Both the position numbers and the translations under genes were made by a program. From Casuarina equisetifolia (lineage: Eukaryota > Streptophyta > Magnoliopsida > Fagales > Casuarinaceae), in contig CM052359.1 of assembly GCA_028551475.1 (NCBI GenBank), positions 15,377,583 to 15,441,582 of the forward strand: a stretch of DNA of 64,000 bases. Direction: 5' to 3'. The notes under the pieces are model-generated. The model ran no database searches. It had not been told where the DNA came from and saw only the letters and a list, made by a program, of their open reading frames with translations. Below are positions 25,157 to 37,664 of the stretch, piece after piece (position 1 is the stretch's first letter; each line of letters begins with the position of its first letter).

Positions 25157-26648
25157 TGTTGGAAAAATATATGTTTTGTTATGACAAATTTTGGTTGCAT
25201 ACAATATATATAAATGTTTTTCATATGTTTATGTGCAAAATTGAACAATAAGGAAGTAAAATGTGTGTAAATTATAATATCAATTAATGATACTATAAAC
25301 TAATTGGGTTCCTACATTCCTATATAATGCAACCTCATATATGCTTAAAAGGAATATTCTTATGCAATAAAAATTGATGGAATATTAGTTGCGTAACAAT
25401 TCTTTTAAAGAAAAAGTAATGTTGGATTTTATATATATTTGGAGGCCATTAAGAGTTCACTTAAGGACTGATTAGAGCTCACTTGAAGTAGCCAATTGAA
25501 GCTTGATGAATAGCATATCCAAGAAGCCCAGCCTATGTTGATTGAAGGCTTAGCATGTTCTGTTTTAAAAGGCTCAGCCTATGTGGTTTAAAGACTTATT
25601 GATTCGAGCTCAACACTATTTAAGAGTTTAATGATACCACTTCAATTAAGTGACTAAAGTGGCTTTAAGAAGCTGTTGACTAATTTAACTAAAGCCTTAA
25701 CCGCAAATCTCTTAATAGCTTTGCATGACTTTATCTTCCTTTTTGAGCTACCGATCTTCCAATAAGAAGATTGTGAAAGCATTGAAGTGTTAGAATAGTC
25801 CTTTACAAGCATTAATCAAAGCTTTAACTATAGATTGATGGGAATCTCACCATTTCCTAACAAGAATAAAGCTACGATGGTGTTAAGTTTGACAAGAAAC
25901 CCTAAGAGGTTTTGTTATTTGAATCTCATATAAAAACCCTTCTTGACAATTGAATTGAGGTCTTTTGATGAAATACTTGTGAAATCTTGAGAAAAATTTG
26001 AAGTTTGCTCATACATTGCTATCTCTATCAGCTTCTGTGATATTCTCTGATCCTTGGTGATATTTGGTAATACTCTCTCAAGATCATTTCTTTATGATCA
26101 CTTGTACTTGTATATACTTGTTTATATGCTAATTAAACTCTATACATTATATGCACATAAATATTGTTGTAAACTCGAAACCTTAACTTGGTGATAGTTG
26201 GGGTTTCATGATTAGAGCTTAAATACTTGTTTTATATCTTGAATAAGCTCTTTGATAAGCAAAATCTCTCATACCTTTCATATTAGTTTGGGATTTGCTA
26301 TTGTAAAAGGTTGAGTTAACCTTTTCTTGTAATTAGTGACTTGTATAACTCCTTGAATAGGAGTTGGGAAGTTAGGAAAACATTTTCTCCTACTTAGTAA
26401 GTAAACAAGACTTCAATTGGTTGGATTAGAGGAAAAAATGGGTGGAAGTAGGTGAAAAGGATTGAACCACTGTGTAAAGTCTGTGTCTATGCTTAATTAA
26501 TTCTATGTTTTACCTTGCTACTTGCTCATATTCTTTGTGGGAATTTTAATTTTGTAGAAAGTGATTGAAAACTAAATTAATAGACATTATCTAAAAAAAA
26601 AATTCAACCCCCCCTTTTTTCTTTCTTTGTTAGCCATTATACCTAACA
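25157..26648 (+). repeat. 5' LTR of element B
   Basis: 1492 bp, TGTTGGAAAAATATATG...ATTATACCTAACA. It has one copy of the GCTTGAAGTAG unit near 25470 where the 3' LTR has three, and it keeps about 43 bp near 26040-26085 that the 3' LTR lacks. These two differences account for the 50-bp length difference. Confidence 0.92.
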
Positions 26649-26650
26649 AT

Positions 26651-26666
26651 TGGATTGAAAGCTAGG
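26651..26666 (+). promoter_or_regulatory. Degenerate primer-binding site of element B
   Basis: TGGATTGAAAGCTAGG lies two bases after the LTR end, in the position of the intact TGGTATCAGAGCCAGG of element E. It is a mutated tRNA-iMet complement. Confidence 0.8.
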
Positions 26667-26709
26667 TTTTCTAATTTAAAGGCTTAACATCCTAGAATAG
26701 ATCCCTATA

Positions 26710-28330
26710 ACGACTATAGAAAAAGGTGTAGCTATCACGGGGTTCAACGAATCACCTTTGTTTGATGGAATAAACTATAGACATTGGAAGCAACTAATGC
26801 AAGTATTTATTACTGGTTAAGATCCAGAAGCTTAGCAAGCTATCAGGAAAGGTATTGTGTTACCTAAAATTGATGAGTGGAGTAAGAATGAAGCTAAAGT
26901 CACGGGACTGAATGCTAAGGTTATGAACATGATATAGTGGTTTAAGAGCTCATGAGTTTAATAAAGTGTCTTCTTGCATCGCCAGTAAAGAAATATGGGA
27001 TAAGTTAGAAGTCATATATGAAGGTACTAAGAAGGTTAAATCTTTTAAAGTTACTATGCTTATACATGATTATGAATTATTTGCTATGCATGATTCTAAA
27101 ACTATTAGTGAAATGTTTAGTAGATTTATTGAAATAGTTTTTGAACTTAAATTGTTAGGAAAGACATACACAAATGAAGAAATGGTTAGAAAAATGTTAG
27201 TATCTTTACCTGAAAGTTGGGATCCTAAGAAGATGACTATAAATGAAGCACATGACTTAGACAAGTTGACCTCAGATGATCTGTTAGGATCATTAAAAAC
27301 CCATGAAATGCAATTGATGAGAAGAGAAAGAGAAAAAGAAAATAGGAAGTCACTTGCTCTAAAAGTAGAAGTAGAAAAGATTGATGAAATAGAGTCTGAA
27401 AATGATGAAATTTCCTTGACAGCTAGAAGATTTAGAAAATTTCTTAGAAAAGGTTTAAGTAAGAATGTAGGACAATCTAGGAGGAAAAAAACATATGACC
27501 CAAGGAATAATATATGATATGAGTGTAGAAAACCTAGACATATTAAGGTTTATTGTCCTCTACTTAAAAAGAAAAATGACAAAAATAAGAAGAAAGCAAT
27601 GATTGTTGTTTGGGATGATGAAAGCTCTTCATTGGATAAGAAAGAACAAGAAGAAGTTGTATAGTAACCATTGAAGAAGAATTTAAGGTAAGTGATACTG
27701 AAGTTCAAGATGATGTAAATTGTGATATAGAAACTACATTTTTTAATTTAGTTGAATATGCAAATAAAATGAAATATAAATACAAAAACTTAAAAGAAAA
27801 ATATAAGTTGGTAAAGGCTGAAACTGTGCATGATAAAGCTATTGTAACATCATCTTGTGTACATGAAAATCATAGTGCATCCAAAGATATTGGCATGGAA
27901 TATGTTGTATGTTCTATAGGTGATACATGTTCTAATTTAGGCTACAAACATGCTAACATTGCTGAAACTGCTTTCTTTAATTATGAAATAGCAAATCTTA
28001 ACATGAAAATTTATGAATTAGAAAAAGAAAAACAAGAAATTCAGTTGAAGTTAGATAACACTTCTTTAATGTGAAGTAAATTCACAAAAGGTAGTATCAT
28101 GTTAAATAAAATGTTACAATCATAAAGAGGTATATATGATAAAGCTGGAATAAAATATAATTCAAGTGAAATCTCAAAGTATTTCATAAGATTTTTTGAA
28201 AAGAAAAGCCACACAATTCCACTGCATAATGAATGCTCATATTGTAAATGTGCTGGTCATTGAACTATTACATGTCCTATTAGGCTTAGAAAATCATACA
28301 AGATAAAGAAAGTTTAGGTACCTAAAACTT
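26710..28330 (+). pseudogene. Gag of element B with two CCHC knuckles (broken)
   Basis: The start codon is ACG at 26710 where element E has ATG. Stops follow at TAA 26818-26820 and TAG 26836-26838. The open part 26966-27517 (183 residues) covers the UBN2-type Gag core (KEIWDKLEVIYEGTKKVKS, then LPESWDPKKM) and a basic stretch. Just downstream the first knuckle reads YECRKPRHIKVYC with its first Cys codon now TGA. A Lys/Glu-rich coiled-coil-like piece lies at 27769-28074. A second knuckle (CSYCKCAGH, near 28230) keeps three of its ligands in one frame and is followed by a stop. Gag would package the element RNA into particles. Confidence 0.85.
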
Positions 28331-28430
28331 TCAATAGCATGAACTTAACTAACACTCACAGACCTAAAGAAAAAAAAGGTACCAAGCACTTCAACAAATG
28401 TTTTCATTTCTATAGGCTTAGAATGCAAAG

Positions 28431-29439
28431 ATAAACAAAATGGACTACAACAATCTATGGATTTTGGACAACGGGTGCTTTCGTTATATGACTAGGATGA
28501 TGGTGCTCTTCTCAACACTTGAGCTAAAATCTAGAGGTATAGTTTCTTTTAAAGATAACTCTAAAGGAAAGATCAAGGATATGGGAACTATAGGGAACTC
28601 GAAAACTCTACTTATTTCAAACATGTTATATGTAGATGAATTGAAATTCAATTTGTTAAGTATAAGTCAACTTTGTGATAAGGACTTTAAAATAAATTTG
28701 GAAAAGAACTTTGTCTTGTCACAAATGTGAAACATGGTGTAAGAATTATTGGAGAAAGAAAAGATAATATTTATGTGCTCAACCTTAGTTAGTTGACTAT
28801 TAAATAAACATGCTTAATCATTAATAAGAATGTTGATGCTTGGTTGTGGCATAGGAAACTTGGACATGTTGGCTTAGGATCGATACTAAAACTGTCCAAA
28901 AACAATTTGGTTAAAGGTCTACCTACTTTTAGCTTTGATAAAAAAAGATTATATGAAGCATGTGTAAAAGGCAAACACAATCAAAGTAGCTTCAAAATGA
29001 AGCTTGTATTAGCTATTGTAAGACCATTAAAATTGTTTCATATGGATCTATTTGGTCCTTTGAGAATAGCTACCTTAAATGGTAAATATTATGCTTAGTC
29101 ATAATAGATGATCAAAAAGATATACATGGGTATATCTACTTACTAGGAAAGATGAAGCATTTGAGAAATTCATTGATTTCTCTAAATTGATCCAAAATGA
29201 AAAGGATCTCTCTATCAATAAAATTAAGACTGACCATGGTGGTGAATTTGAAAATCACCTCTTTGAGAAATTTTGTTCCAAGAATGGTATTTCCCACAAC
29301 TTTTCAGCACCTAGGACACCATAAAAAATGGTGTTGTAGAGAGGAAGAATAAGACACTCCAAGAAATGGCTAGAACTATAATGTGTGAGTACAATCTTCC
29401 TAAACACTTTTGGGGAGAAGCTATAAGCATAACTTTTTA
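28431..29439 (+). pseudogene. Protease and integrase core of element B (broken)
   Basis: 28440-28730 is the aspartic protease: NLWILDNGCFRYMTRM, with the active-site Ser of LDSG changed to Asn. After a short break, WHRKLGHVGLG (28847 on) and CVKGKHNQSSF give the His/Cys zinc-binding part of the integrase. The catalytic triad can be read as HMDLFGP, TDHGGEFEN and VERKNKTLQ in different frames (about 29040, 29230 and 29338). The integrase breaks at 29444, where element G is inserted, and resumes at 31983. Confidence 0.85.
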
Positions 29440-29457
29440 CATCTTGATAACTTCATT

Positions 29458-29706
29458 TTAATTCCATTTTTGTCTAAATTTCGAAGTAGGTGGGCTTTGA
29501 GATGCGGTATTTCATTAGTGATTCTTTCAGAGCCGTGGCTTGTCACATAAGTCTGAATTTCATATTTCCGTATGTGAAAAGAGGTAAAAATATCTCCGTA
29601 TACTAGACGCTCGCTAATGAGTACCGCATCCTCAGAATTGTAACCCTCCCATGGCATATAAGCTACTAATACGTTTTTTCCAAAAGCAAGTTCACCAACT
29701 GTAGCA
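29458..29706 (-). pseudogene. rpoB: Nuclear copy of chloroplast rpoB fragment (NUPT)
   Basis: On the minus strand 29657-29421 reads [20 protein letters not shown], then [16 protein letters not shown] and [15 protein letters not shown], which is the plastid RNA polymerase beta subunit. The upstream [17 protein letters not shown] also fits apart from a lost Gly codon. Similarity ends at NGI on one side and near the TVG segment on the other, so only about 80 codons of an ~1070-codon gene are present. Substitutions at otherwise conserved positions (for example QGPER read as HGSER, LEAH as LKAH) show that it is a decayed nuclear copy. It sits seven bases inside the 5' LTR of element G and replaces about 13 bp of that LTR. 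Confidence 0.9.
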
Positions 29707-30742
29707 GATGGTAAAGTTATTTTACATATTTTTAAGTAATAAATAATGCAATGCTTACGAGAAAATATGTGAATTTCTCTTCAAGTACTTAAATTTGCCT
29801 TGTTTTTGTAGAATAAAGAGGCATGGAGAACCCAATGCTTATTTTATGGTAAAATATGGTTAAAATATCAAGATCAAGAAAATCAAGATGAGCTTGGGCT
29901 TTGGATGATTGTTATTAGAAAACCTAATCATATTAGGAGTTCAAACTCTAATTAAATTAGGAGTTCAAAACCCACTTCTACTAGGATAAGGTTTAGGTTT
30001 AAACCTAAACCCTAGTATTCATTTAATTTAGAATAGGATGATCTTATCATTCTTTATCTGATTCAAGCCACTCAATTTTCTAAATTAGGCTACGAAGCAT
30101 AGCAATTAAATACTATTGGCAAGATAAGATTGTGGTGATTGCATTTCTAGTACTTTTACTTGCTTTATTGATACAAACATGATTGTGGCTTTTGTGAGTG
30201 TCAGAATCCAATGAAATCAAGCATTATTGGGATGAAAAATAGTAAGAGAAGTGATGATAGAAAGATTGTTTGTGGGGAGCAAGAAGGTAGAAAGTGACAA
30301 AAGCTCAATTAAATCCTAGAAAGCAATGTGTTCATGGGTGAAGCCTAAATGATTTTCATCTTACCCCTAGCCAGCCTTACATTACAAGCTTATAAAAGTC
30401 CTATTGATTCTTGGTTAGATGATTGGCTTACATTAGTGGAGAGAGAAATGAAAAGTAAACCTATAAGGTTTGGTTAAAGATTTTGAGAGATTGCATTTAA
30501 TGTGGATCTATTTGGAGTGCATATAGTTGAAAAGATGAAAACTCACACACACACGTGGTTAACATAATTAAGAGTTTATCTTATCTTATGAAACAATTGT
30601 GGTGTTTGGATGAAAGTTATATTTTTCTTTGAATTATTAAGTTGAGCAATTAGGAGAAAATTTCATGAAGGGGTTTTGTCCAAAGCATATATTGTTTATT
30701 GCTTTTGCTTAACAACTAGCAAAATGTTAAGTTTGGGGGTTT

Positions 30743-31977
30743 TGATAACCCTATTTTTATAGAGTTATTTTACCTACTTTTAGGTAATAAATGATGTAAT
30801 ACTTATGAGAAAATATGTGATTTCCTTTTCATGTACTTAAATTTACCTTGTTTTTGTAAAATAAGGAGGCATGGAGAACCTGATGCTTATTATATGGCAA
30901 AATATGGTCAAAATATCAAGATCAAGAAAATCAAGATGGGTTTGGGCTTTGGATGATTGTTATTAGATTTTTTGTTGTTATTGGATTTTCTAAATAATTA
31001 AAAAACTTAATCATATTAGGAGTTCAAAGTCTAATTAAATTAGAAGTTTAAAACCCAATTGTTTTAGATAGCTAAAATCGATTTCTACTAGGATAGGAGA
31101 AATGTTTAAACTTAAACCTTATTTAAGAGAAGAGAAGAGGCAAAAGAAAAAGAGGAGAAAATTCAGCACAACTTAAGAGAGAGGCCAATAATTCAAGGTT
31201 TTGTTGAAGAGAAGACAAAAAAGGTGACAAACTTCTTGTTCTTTGATTAAAGATGCCTTATTTTATTCCTATTATTGTTCCCTCTTATTATTTTATTATT
31301 TTTAGTTTACTTTTATTAGAGTTACGATGTAACCTAATTATAATGGTATGAATCTTATGATTGTTATATTTTGCAAGATATTTTGTTTATGTGAAATTGC
31401 ATATTACTGTGTTTAATGATTTTAAGTGATTAGTTACTACTTAAATGATCTTACTTGCATATTTGAGACCAATAAGAGATGATATGTAATTACTTTTTGT
31501 AATATGTAACCATAAATTAATATGGATAGATATATATCATATAGTTTGTGTGACTTTTAGTATAAACTGAGAATGTTCATAGATCCTAATGCATTTGGTT
31601 TGTTTCAATTCACGTATAGAGATATAGTGAATTAATGAACTAAATAGGTTTACTATACCTAGACATAGAATAGTGAATAAATTAGGAGATTCTGCCATCA
31701 CATAGATATTATCTTTCTTACAAGCATAAATAATCAACATTAATACCTAATAGTTATGGTGAAATCAGATGCTCTAACATGTTCCATTATTTAGTTTTTT
31801 TAAATTTAGTTAATTAATATATCATCTATCATTTGATTTTTTTAGATAAATTTTAGAAGGTATTCACCATTAGTAATTAGTTAGTCTAGTAATCACCAAT
31901 TTTTGTGGGATGATATCTTTCTTATCACTATATTACTTGTTCAACATGTTTACTTGCATTTAGAATTTCACCAAACA
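30743..31977 (+). repeat. 3' LTR of element G
   Basis: 1235 bp, TGATAACCC...CACCAAACA, preceded by the polypurine tract. It aligns along its whole length with the solo LTR at 13148-14399 and, inverted and more distantly, with 10203-11833. Confidence 0.9.
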
Positions 31978-31982
31978 CATCT

Positions 31983-33452
31983 TAAACCGAGCATGTTTTA
32001 GACCAATCTTGAAAAAGACTCTGTTTGAATTATTCTTTGCTAGGAAACCTAACATATCTTATTTTCATGTCTTTGATAGTAAATGCTTTGTCTTGAACCA
32101 TGGTAAATAATCACCTGGTAAGTTAGACTCTAAGAGTGATGATACCATATTTCTCGGATACTTTCATACCAGTAAGGCATATAGAGTTTTCAATAAGAGA
32201 ACTCTAGTAGTAAAGGAATCTATTCATGTTAAATTCAAAGATGATCGCATAGAAAATGAAGTTAATATAAGTTCAAATGAACAAGGAATTAATGAGAAAA
32301 ATGTAGCTAGAGTTTAGGGGGAAGTCAAGAGACTTTTCATTTCCTAGAGTTAGAGGAGAGGTAGATTAACAACATATTCTAGGTGATCTCACTACTAGAG
32401 TGAGTACCTGATCAAGGTATCATAATACTTGTGAACATCAAGCTTTCTTGTCTCAAATAGAGCCAAAGAAGGTAGATGAAGCATTTGAATATGGAAACCA
32501 GTTTCTTGCTATGCAGGAAGAATTGAACCAGTTTGAGAGAAGCAAAGTCTAGAACTTGGTTCCTAGACTAAAAAATCATTCAGTAATTGGCGCTAAATGG
32601 GTATTTAGAAATTAAACTAGATGAAAATGGAATTATTATTAGAAATAAAGTTAGACTAGTAGCACAAGGGTATAGTCAAGAAAAAGGAATTGACTATGAT
32701 TAAACCTTTGCACCAATTGCTAGATTAAAAGCAATTTGCATGTTATTAGCCTTTGCTTGTTGTATGAATTACACTCTTTATCAAATGGATGTGAATAGTG
32801 CCTTTTTGAATGGTGTTGTTAAAGAAGAAGTGTATGTAGAATAACCACCCAGATTTGAAGATCCTATATGTCTTAATCATGTCTTTAAGCTTTCAAAAGC
32901 TTATATGGACTTACACAAGCCCTACAAGCTTAGTATGATAAGTTGAGCACTTTTCTACTTAATGCAGATTTTAGGAAAGGAAGGTAGATAATACATTGTT
33001 TATTAAAACCAAAGGAAAAGACATCTTGATTATTCAAATTTATATTGATGATATTGTGTTTGGTTCTACAAATCATTCTCTATGTAAAGAATTTGAGATG
33101 AGTATGATGGGTGAACTAACATATTTTCTAGGTTTTTAAATTAAGTAAACTAATAAAGAAATATTTATAAGTTAAACTAAATATTCAAATGAATTAATCA
33201 AGAAATACAAAATTCATGATTCTAAATCAATAAACACTCCCATGAGCACATATATATCTTTATCACATGATGAAAACAAGATTAGTGTTGATTCAAAACT
33301 CTATCAAGGAATGATTGATTCATTGCTATACTTGACTACCTCTCGGCTTGATATCATGTTTAGTGTATGTTTATGTACTAGATTTCAATCTGACCCAAAA
33401 GAACAACACTTAACTATTGTTAAGAGAATATTTAGATATTTAAATGACACTA
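31983..33452 (+). pseudogene. Integrase C-terminus and reverse transcriptase of element B
   Basis: Immediately after the second CATCT the integrase tail resumes (RPILKKTLFELFFARKPNIS, then KCFVLNHGK and SKAYRVFNKRTLVV). The RT starts near 32470. SKV-TAG-NLVPR at 32550-32552 has a stop for the usual Trp, and the frame shifts near 32615. The catalytic box YIDD is at 33041-33052. 33242-33508 covers the MIDSLLYLTTSRLDIMF segment and runs into LTR H at 33453. Stops, shifts and small deletions make it inactive. Confidence 0.85.
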
Positions 33453-35128
33453 TGTTGGAAAATAACGGTTTTGTTGTGACAAAATGTATTTATGAATATA
33501 TTTCTTGAAATATGTTTTTCATAAGTACAAAAGAAAACCATATAGGAAGTAAAAGGTGTAAAATTATAATATCAATTAATGATATTATAAAGTAACCAGG
33601 TTCCTACATTTCTTAATATAATATTACTATATAGTGCTCTTAAGAAATGATTTATTTAATTTCATTATATAATGTCTTGAGAACAAGGCTTACTAAATTG
33701 AAGTTAAATATGTCATATATTGTGATTAAGAAAAAATGATACTTGCTTTTGCTTGGATGAAGGTATGAAGTATTTGGTTCTATTTTTGGAGCAAACTTTA
33801 GTTCTATCAAGAACTTATATTATATCACACTCGGCCTACTATTTCTCGGCCTGATAATGTTCTTGGCCTAGTATTGGTCCTGGCCTGCTATCACCCTCGG
33901 CCTGTTAATGTTCACAGCTTGGTATTACCCTTGGCCCGTTTCATGGCCTGCTTATCTATTCATCAGATAAGTGAGTTCGGCTTATTTCAAATGAAACTCA
34001 CCATTCCACGTAGACACCGTCTCACTTATTTAAATGCGATGCCCTAAGAGCATACAAACGATGGAGGAATGACATTGCTAGTGAATTAATCCTTAACAGG
34101 AGGATTTTTTAGAAGACCGGTGTCAGAACGGTCAATTTTGTGACTGAGAAGGAAGATGTGAAGCTGATTTGAAAGCTAATTCACTGTTTTAACAAGAAAA
34201 AAGCTTCATTATTGAGGTTTGAATGTTTAAAACCCTAGCTCTAATTTTTTTTTTCTTTAAAAAGAGCTAATCTATGGAGAAGGGTTTGACACGGACGATC
34301 ATCTGAAGTTCTCTGTAAGTGAAGAATCAGTTATTGAGCTCATCTTTTGATCATTCAACCTTATACACTTTCGGTGAAGTACAAGATTACGGTGATATTG
34401 TGATTAAATAGTTTTTCATTTGAATATATCATCAATTGTATCTTGTATAACTTTGTTTATGTACTGATTTCATTAAAAATATTTATTGCACGTAAACATT
34501 GGAAGGAATCCGAAACCATAATTTATTTCAATTTACGGTTTTCGTGATAAGAGCTTTAAGTTATTATATTTACATCAAAACAGCTCCTTTAGGTTACAAA
34601 ATCCCATAACTTGTTATATTATTTGGGATTTGTAATTGAATTGTGATCTTTTAACCATATTGTGTAACATTGTACAAGAATTCCTTGAGTGGGAATTGTT
34701 TAAATTAGGGAGAATGTTTTCTCCTAATTCGGTTGAGTAAAGGAGACTTCAATCAATTTGATTGAAGGAGAAAAGGGTGGACGTAGGACTCAAGGATTAA
34801 GTGCCAAACCACCATGGTAAATTTGGTGTTAGTCTTTTTGCTTACTATTAATCTAAATATCTTCTAATATTTTCTGCTTCTTGTTCTATCATTTATTTGT
34901 TACTAACCTACCAGATTATTTGATACATGTAAGTGTGAAGATATTCTAGATAACGTGCTGTTTGACTTAGAAGTAAAGCATCATTTATTTGAAATTTGTT
35001 CACTTTATATTGATGTTATTTATGTGACTTGTCTATAGAATTGGATTGAGTATTTAGTAAAATAATAGTATCCTATTGCTAATTATAACAATTCAACCCC
35101 CCTTCTTGTTAAGCCATAAAATTTAACA
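33453..35128 (+). mobile_element. Solo LTR H, same subfamily as the LTR of element E
   Basis: 1676 bp, TGTTGGAAAATAACGG...CCATAAAATTTAACA. It matches the 1661-bp 5' LTR of element E in both ends and general order. It splits the RNase H reading of element B between NDTM and VTLEIWYLRDTT. No clean 5-bp target duplication remains (CACTA on the left, CATGG on the right). Confidence 0.88.
33830..33955 (+). repeat. 17-bp minisatellite in LTR H
   Basis: About seven degenerate units of a 17-bp motif, best described as CTCGGCCTGNTATTGTT. It lies in the region before the promoter-like part of the LTR, where other LTRs of the family carry different tandem repeats. Confidence 0.85.
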
Positions 35129-35640
35129 CATGGTTACCCTAGAAATTTGGTATCTTAGAGATACAACCCTTAACTTGCATGCTTTTAGTGTTTTAGATTA
35201 TGTTGGTTGTAAAATAGATAGAAAGAGTACAAGTGGTGCTTGCCACTTTTTTAAAAACATGTTGGCTTCTTGGTACTCTAAGAAACAAAATAGCGTAGCT
35301 CTTTCATTTACTGAGCTAATATATTGATGCTGCTAGCTGTTATGCTCAAATTCTATAGATGAAACAATAATTAGAAGACTATGAAATATGTTCTTCAAAT
35401 GTTCCATTGAAATGTGATAACACTAGTGCTATAAATTTAACAAAAAATTTATAACACCCTAAGACTAAACATATTGAGATAAGACATCATTTTATTAAAA
35501 ACCATATACAAAAATGTGATGTTGCTCTTAAGTTTATATGTACTAAATAGTAACTTGTTGATATCTTTACAAAACCCTTAGACAAAGAGAGATTCTATAC
35601 TTTCCAAACAGAGCTTGGAATGTCTTTGTGTGAACATATT
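35129..35640 (+). pseudogene. RNase H end of element B pol
   Basis: Reads LEIWYLRDTTLNLHAFSVLD, then the DRKSTSGACHFF and SWYSKKQNSVALS motifs typical of copia RNase H, then ILxMKQxLEDYE with two stops, and the final KTKHIEIRHHFI-type block (about 35460-35500). The reading fades near 35640, where the pol terminus is expected. The Gln codon in MKQQLED is TAA at 35368-35370; element E has TAG at the same codon. Confidence 0.82.
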
Positions 35641-36122
35641 TCTTGAATCTATTGCTTTATCTGTTTTTTTTATTGTATTTCCTATCATCATACTCATATT
35701 AAGGGGAGCACCGTGTACATCAATCTACTTTATTAGGTTAGCTATTTGCACCCTTCTAACTACATTTTTGGCTCTTTATGATCCTCTATTTATGCAACCA
35801 CATGCTCCTTTTGCTTATGAGAAAAAGGGCGAGAGAGTACTAGTACATGCATGTTCCATTTTTGACTAAATAGCGTAGAAAGTGAGATGACTTTCTAGCT
35901 CCCTTAATGTATGCTAAGAATATGTTTTTGGATGATGTCTTAATATTAGATATTTGCTATGTTTTACCTATATTGATTGCCATGAAAAACACATTTGCTG
36001 GTGGTATATACTCAAACATTTAGAATGCCATGAAAGACATATCATTATATATGTTGATCATTCCATAGATGACATGTGTTATTATATGCTCAAACTTTTG
36101 TCATCATCAAAAAAGGGAAGAT
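35641..36122 (+). other. 3' untranslated region of element B
   Basis: Non-coding segment between pol and the 3' LTR. A GAAAAAGGGCGAGAGAG tract lies near 35820, and AAAAAAGGGAAGA (36108-36120) touches the LTR, again more than one polypurine tract. Short ORFs here have no recognisable product. Confidence 0.65.
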
Positions 36123-37664
36123 TGTTGGAAAAATATATGTTTTGTTGTGAAAAATTTTGGTTGCATGTAATATATATAAATATTTTCATATGTTTATGTA
36201 CAAAATTGAACAATAAGGAAAAAAAATGTGCAAATTATAATATCAATTAATGATATTATAAAGTAGTCAAGTTCTTACATTCCTATATAATGCAACCTCA
36301 TATATGCTTAACAAGAATATTTTTATGCAATAAAAATTGATGGAATATTAGTTGCATGAAAATTCTTTTAAAGAAAAGGTGATACTGGATTTTATATATT
36401 TGCAGGCCACTTAGAGTTCACCTAAGGACTGATCAAAGCTCGCTTGAAGTAGGGTGATTAAAGCTTGATTAAGAGTTGATCTAGAGCTTGCTTGAAGCAG
36501 GCCAATTGAGGCTTGATTAAGAGTCGATCCAAAGCTCACTTCAAGTAGGCTAATTGAGGCTTGATTAAAAGCTTGTCCAAAAAGCCTAAACTGTGTTGAT
36601 TGAAGGCTTAACCTATTCTATTTTAAAAGGCTTAACCTGTGTGGTTTAAAGACTTAGTGATCCAAGCCTGACATTACTTAAGAGTTTAACGACGCCATTT
36701 CAATTAAATGACCTCAGCAAACTTAAGAAGCCTCGAATAATTCAACTGAAGCCCTAACCCCAAATCTTCAAATAATTTCACACGACTTTATCTTTCTTAC
36801 TAAGCTGTTAATTCTTCAACAAGAAGTTTTGTGAAAGAGTTGAAATGTCCAAATGGTCCTCTACCAGCATTAATTGAAGCTTCAACTGTAGATTGATGGG
36901 AATCTCACCATCTCCTAATGAAAAGAAAGCTACAATGGTGTCAAGTTTGACAAGAAACCCTAATGAGCTTTTGTTATTTGAATCTCATATAAAAACCCTT
37001 CCTGATGGTTAATTAGAGGTCTTTTGATGAAATACTTGTGAAATCTTGAGAAGAATTTGAAGTTTGCTCATACATTGTTATCTCTATCAACGTTTGTGAT
37101 ACCTTTTAAGAAGATTACTTATACTTGTATACATTTGTTTATGTGCTAATTAAACTTTATACATTATATGCACATAAATATTGTTGTAAATCCAAAACCC
37201 TAACGTAATGATATTTGGGGTTTCATGATTAGAGCTTAGATGCTTGTTTTATATCTTGAATAAGCTCTTTGATAAGCAAAATCCCTTATACATTTCATAT
37301 TATTTTGGGATTTGCTATTGTAAAAGGTAAAGTTAACCTTCTCTTATAATTGGTGACTTGTATAACTCCTTGAAGAGGAGTTGGGAAGTTAGGAGAACAT
37401 TTTCTCTTACTTAGTAAGTAAAGAGGACTTTAATTGGGTTAAAGGAAGAAGAGGGTGAAAGTAGGTGAAAAAGGATAGACCATCATGTAAAATATGTGTC
37501 TATGCTTGATTGATTGTATGTTTTACCTTGCCGCTTGCTCATATTCTTTGTGGGTATTTTAATTTTGTAAAAAGTGATTGAAAACCGAATTAATAAACAT
37601 TATTTAAGAAAACCAATTCAAACCCCCCTCCCCCCCACTTCTTGGTTAGCCATTATACCTAACA
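36123..37664 (+). repeat. 3' LTR of element B
   Basis: 1542 bp, starting TGTTGGAAAAATATATG directly after a polypurine tract and ending ATTATACCTAACA, followed by the AAATT target repeat. Confidence 0.92.
36431..36571 (+). repeat. 48-bp tandem repeat, three units, in the 3' LTR of element B
   Basis: Three units begin GATCAAAGCTCGCTTGAAG, GATCTAGAGCTTGCTTGAAG and GATCCAAAGCTCACTTCAAG. The 5' LTR of the same element has only one unit near 25470. Both LTRs are made from one template, so copy number changed after or during insertion. Confidence 0.85.

Larger units (their letters stand above)
29445..31977 (+). mobile_element. Element G: internally deleted Ty3-like element with CATCT target duplication
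   Basis: The first seven bases (TGATAAC) match the start of its 3' LTR. Plastid DNA follows (about 29458-29706), then the rest of a truncated 5' LTR to about 30015. About 0.73 kb of internal tail comes next and ends in the polypurine tract AAGTTTGGGGGTTT (30729-30742), followed by a complete 3' LTR. CATCT flanks it at 29440-29444 and 31978-31982. The integrase of element B continues on either side. No coding domain of G survives. The Ty3 assignment rests on the polypurine tract and LTR style only. Confidence 0.85.
25157..37664 (+). mobile_element. Element B: full-length Sirevirus-like copia, inserted in LTR C
   Basis: 5' LTR 25157-26648 and 3' LTR 36123-37664 enclose gag, protease, integrase, reverse transcriptase and RNase H in copia order. 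AAATT flanks the element at 25152-25156 and 37665-37669, a perfect 5-bp target duplication, and LTR C reads through the site. Two later insertions split it: element G (29445-31977) between two parts of the integrase, and solo LTR H (33453-35128) in the RNase H region. Without these it would be about 8.3 kb. Its LTRs differ by many substitutions and indels, so the insertion is old. Confidence 0.92.
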
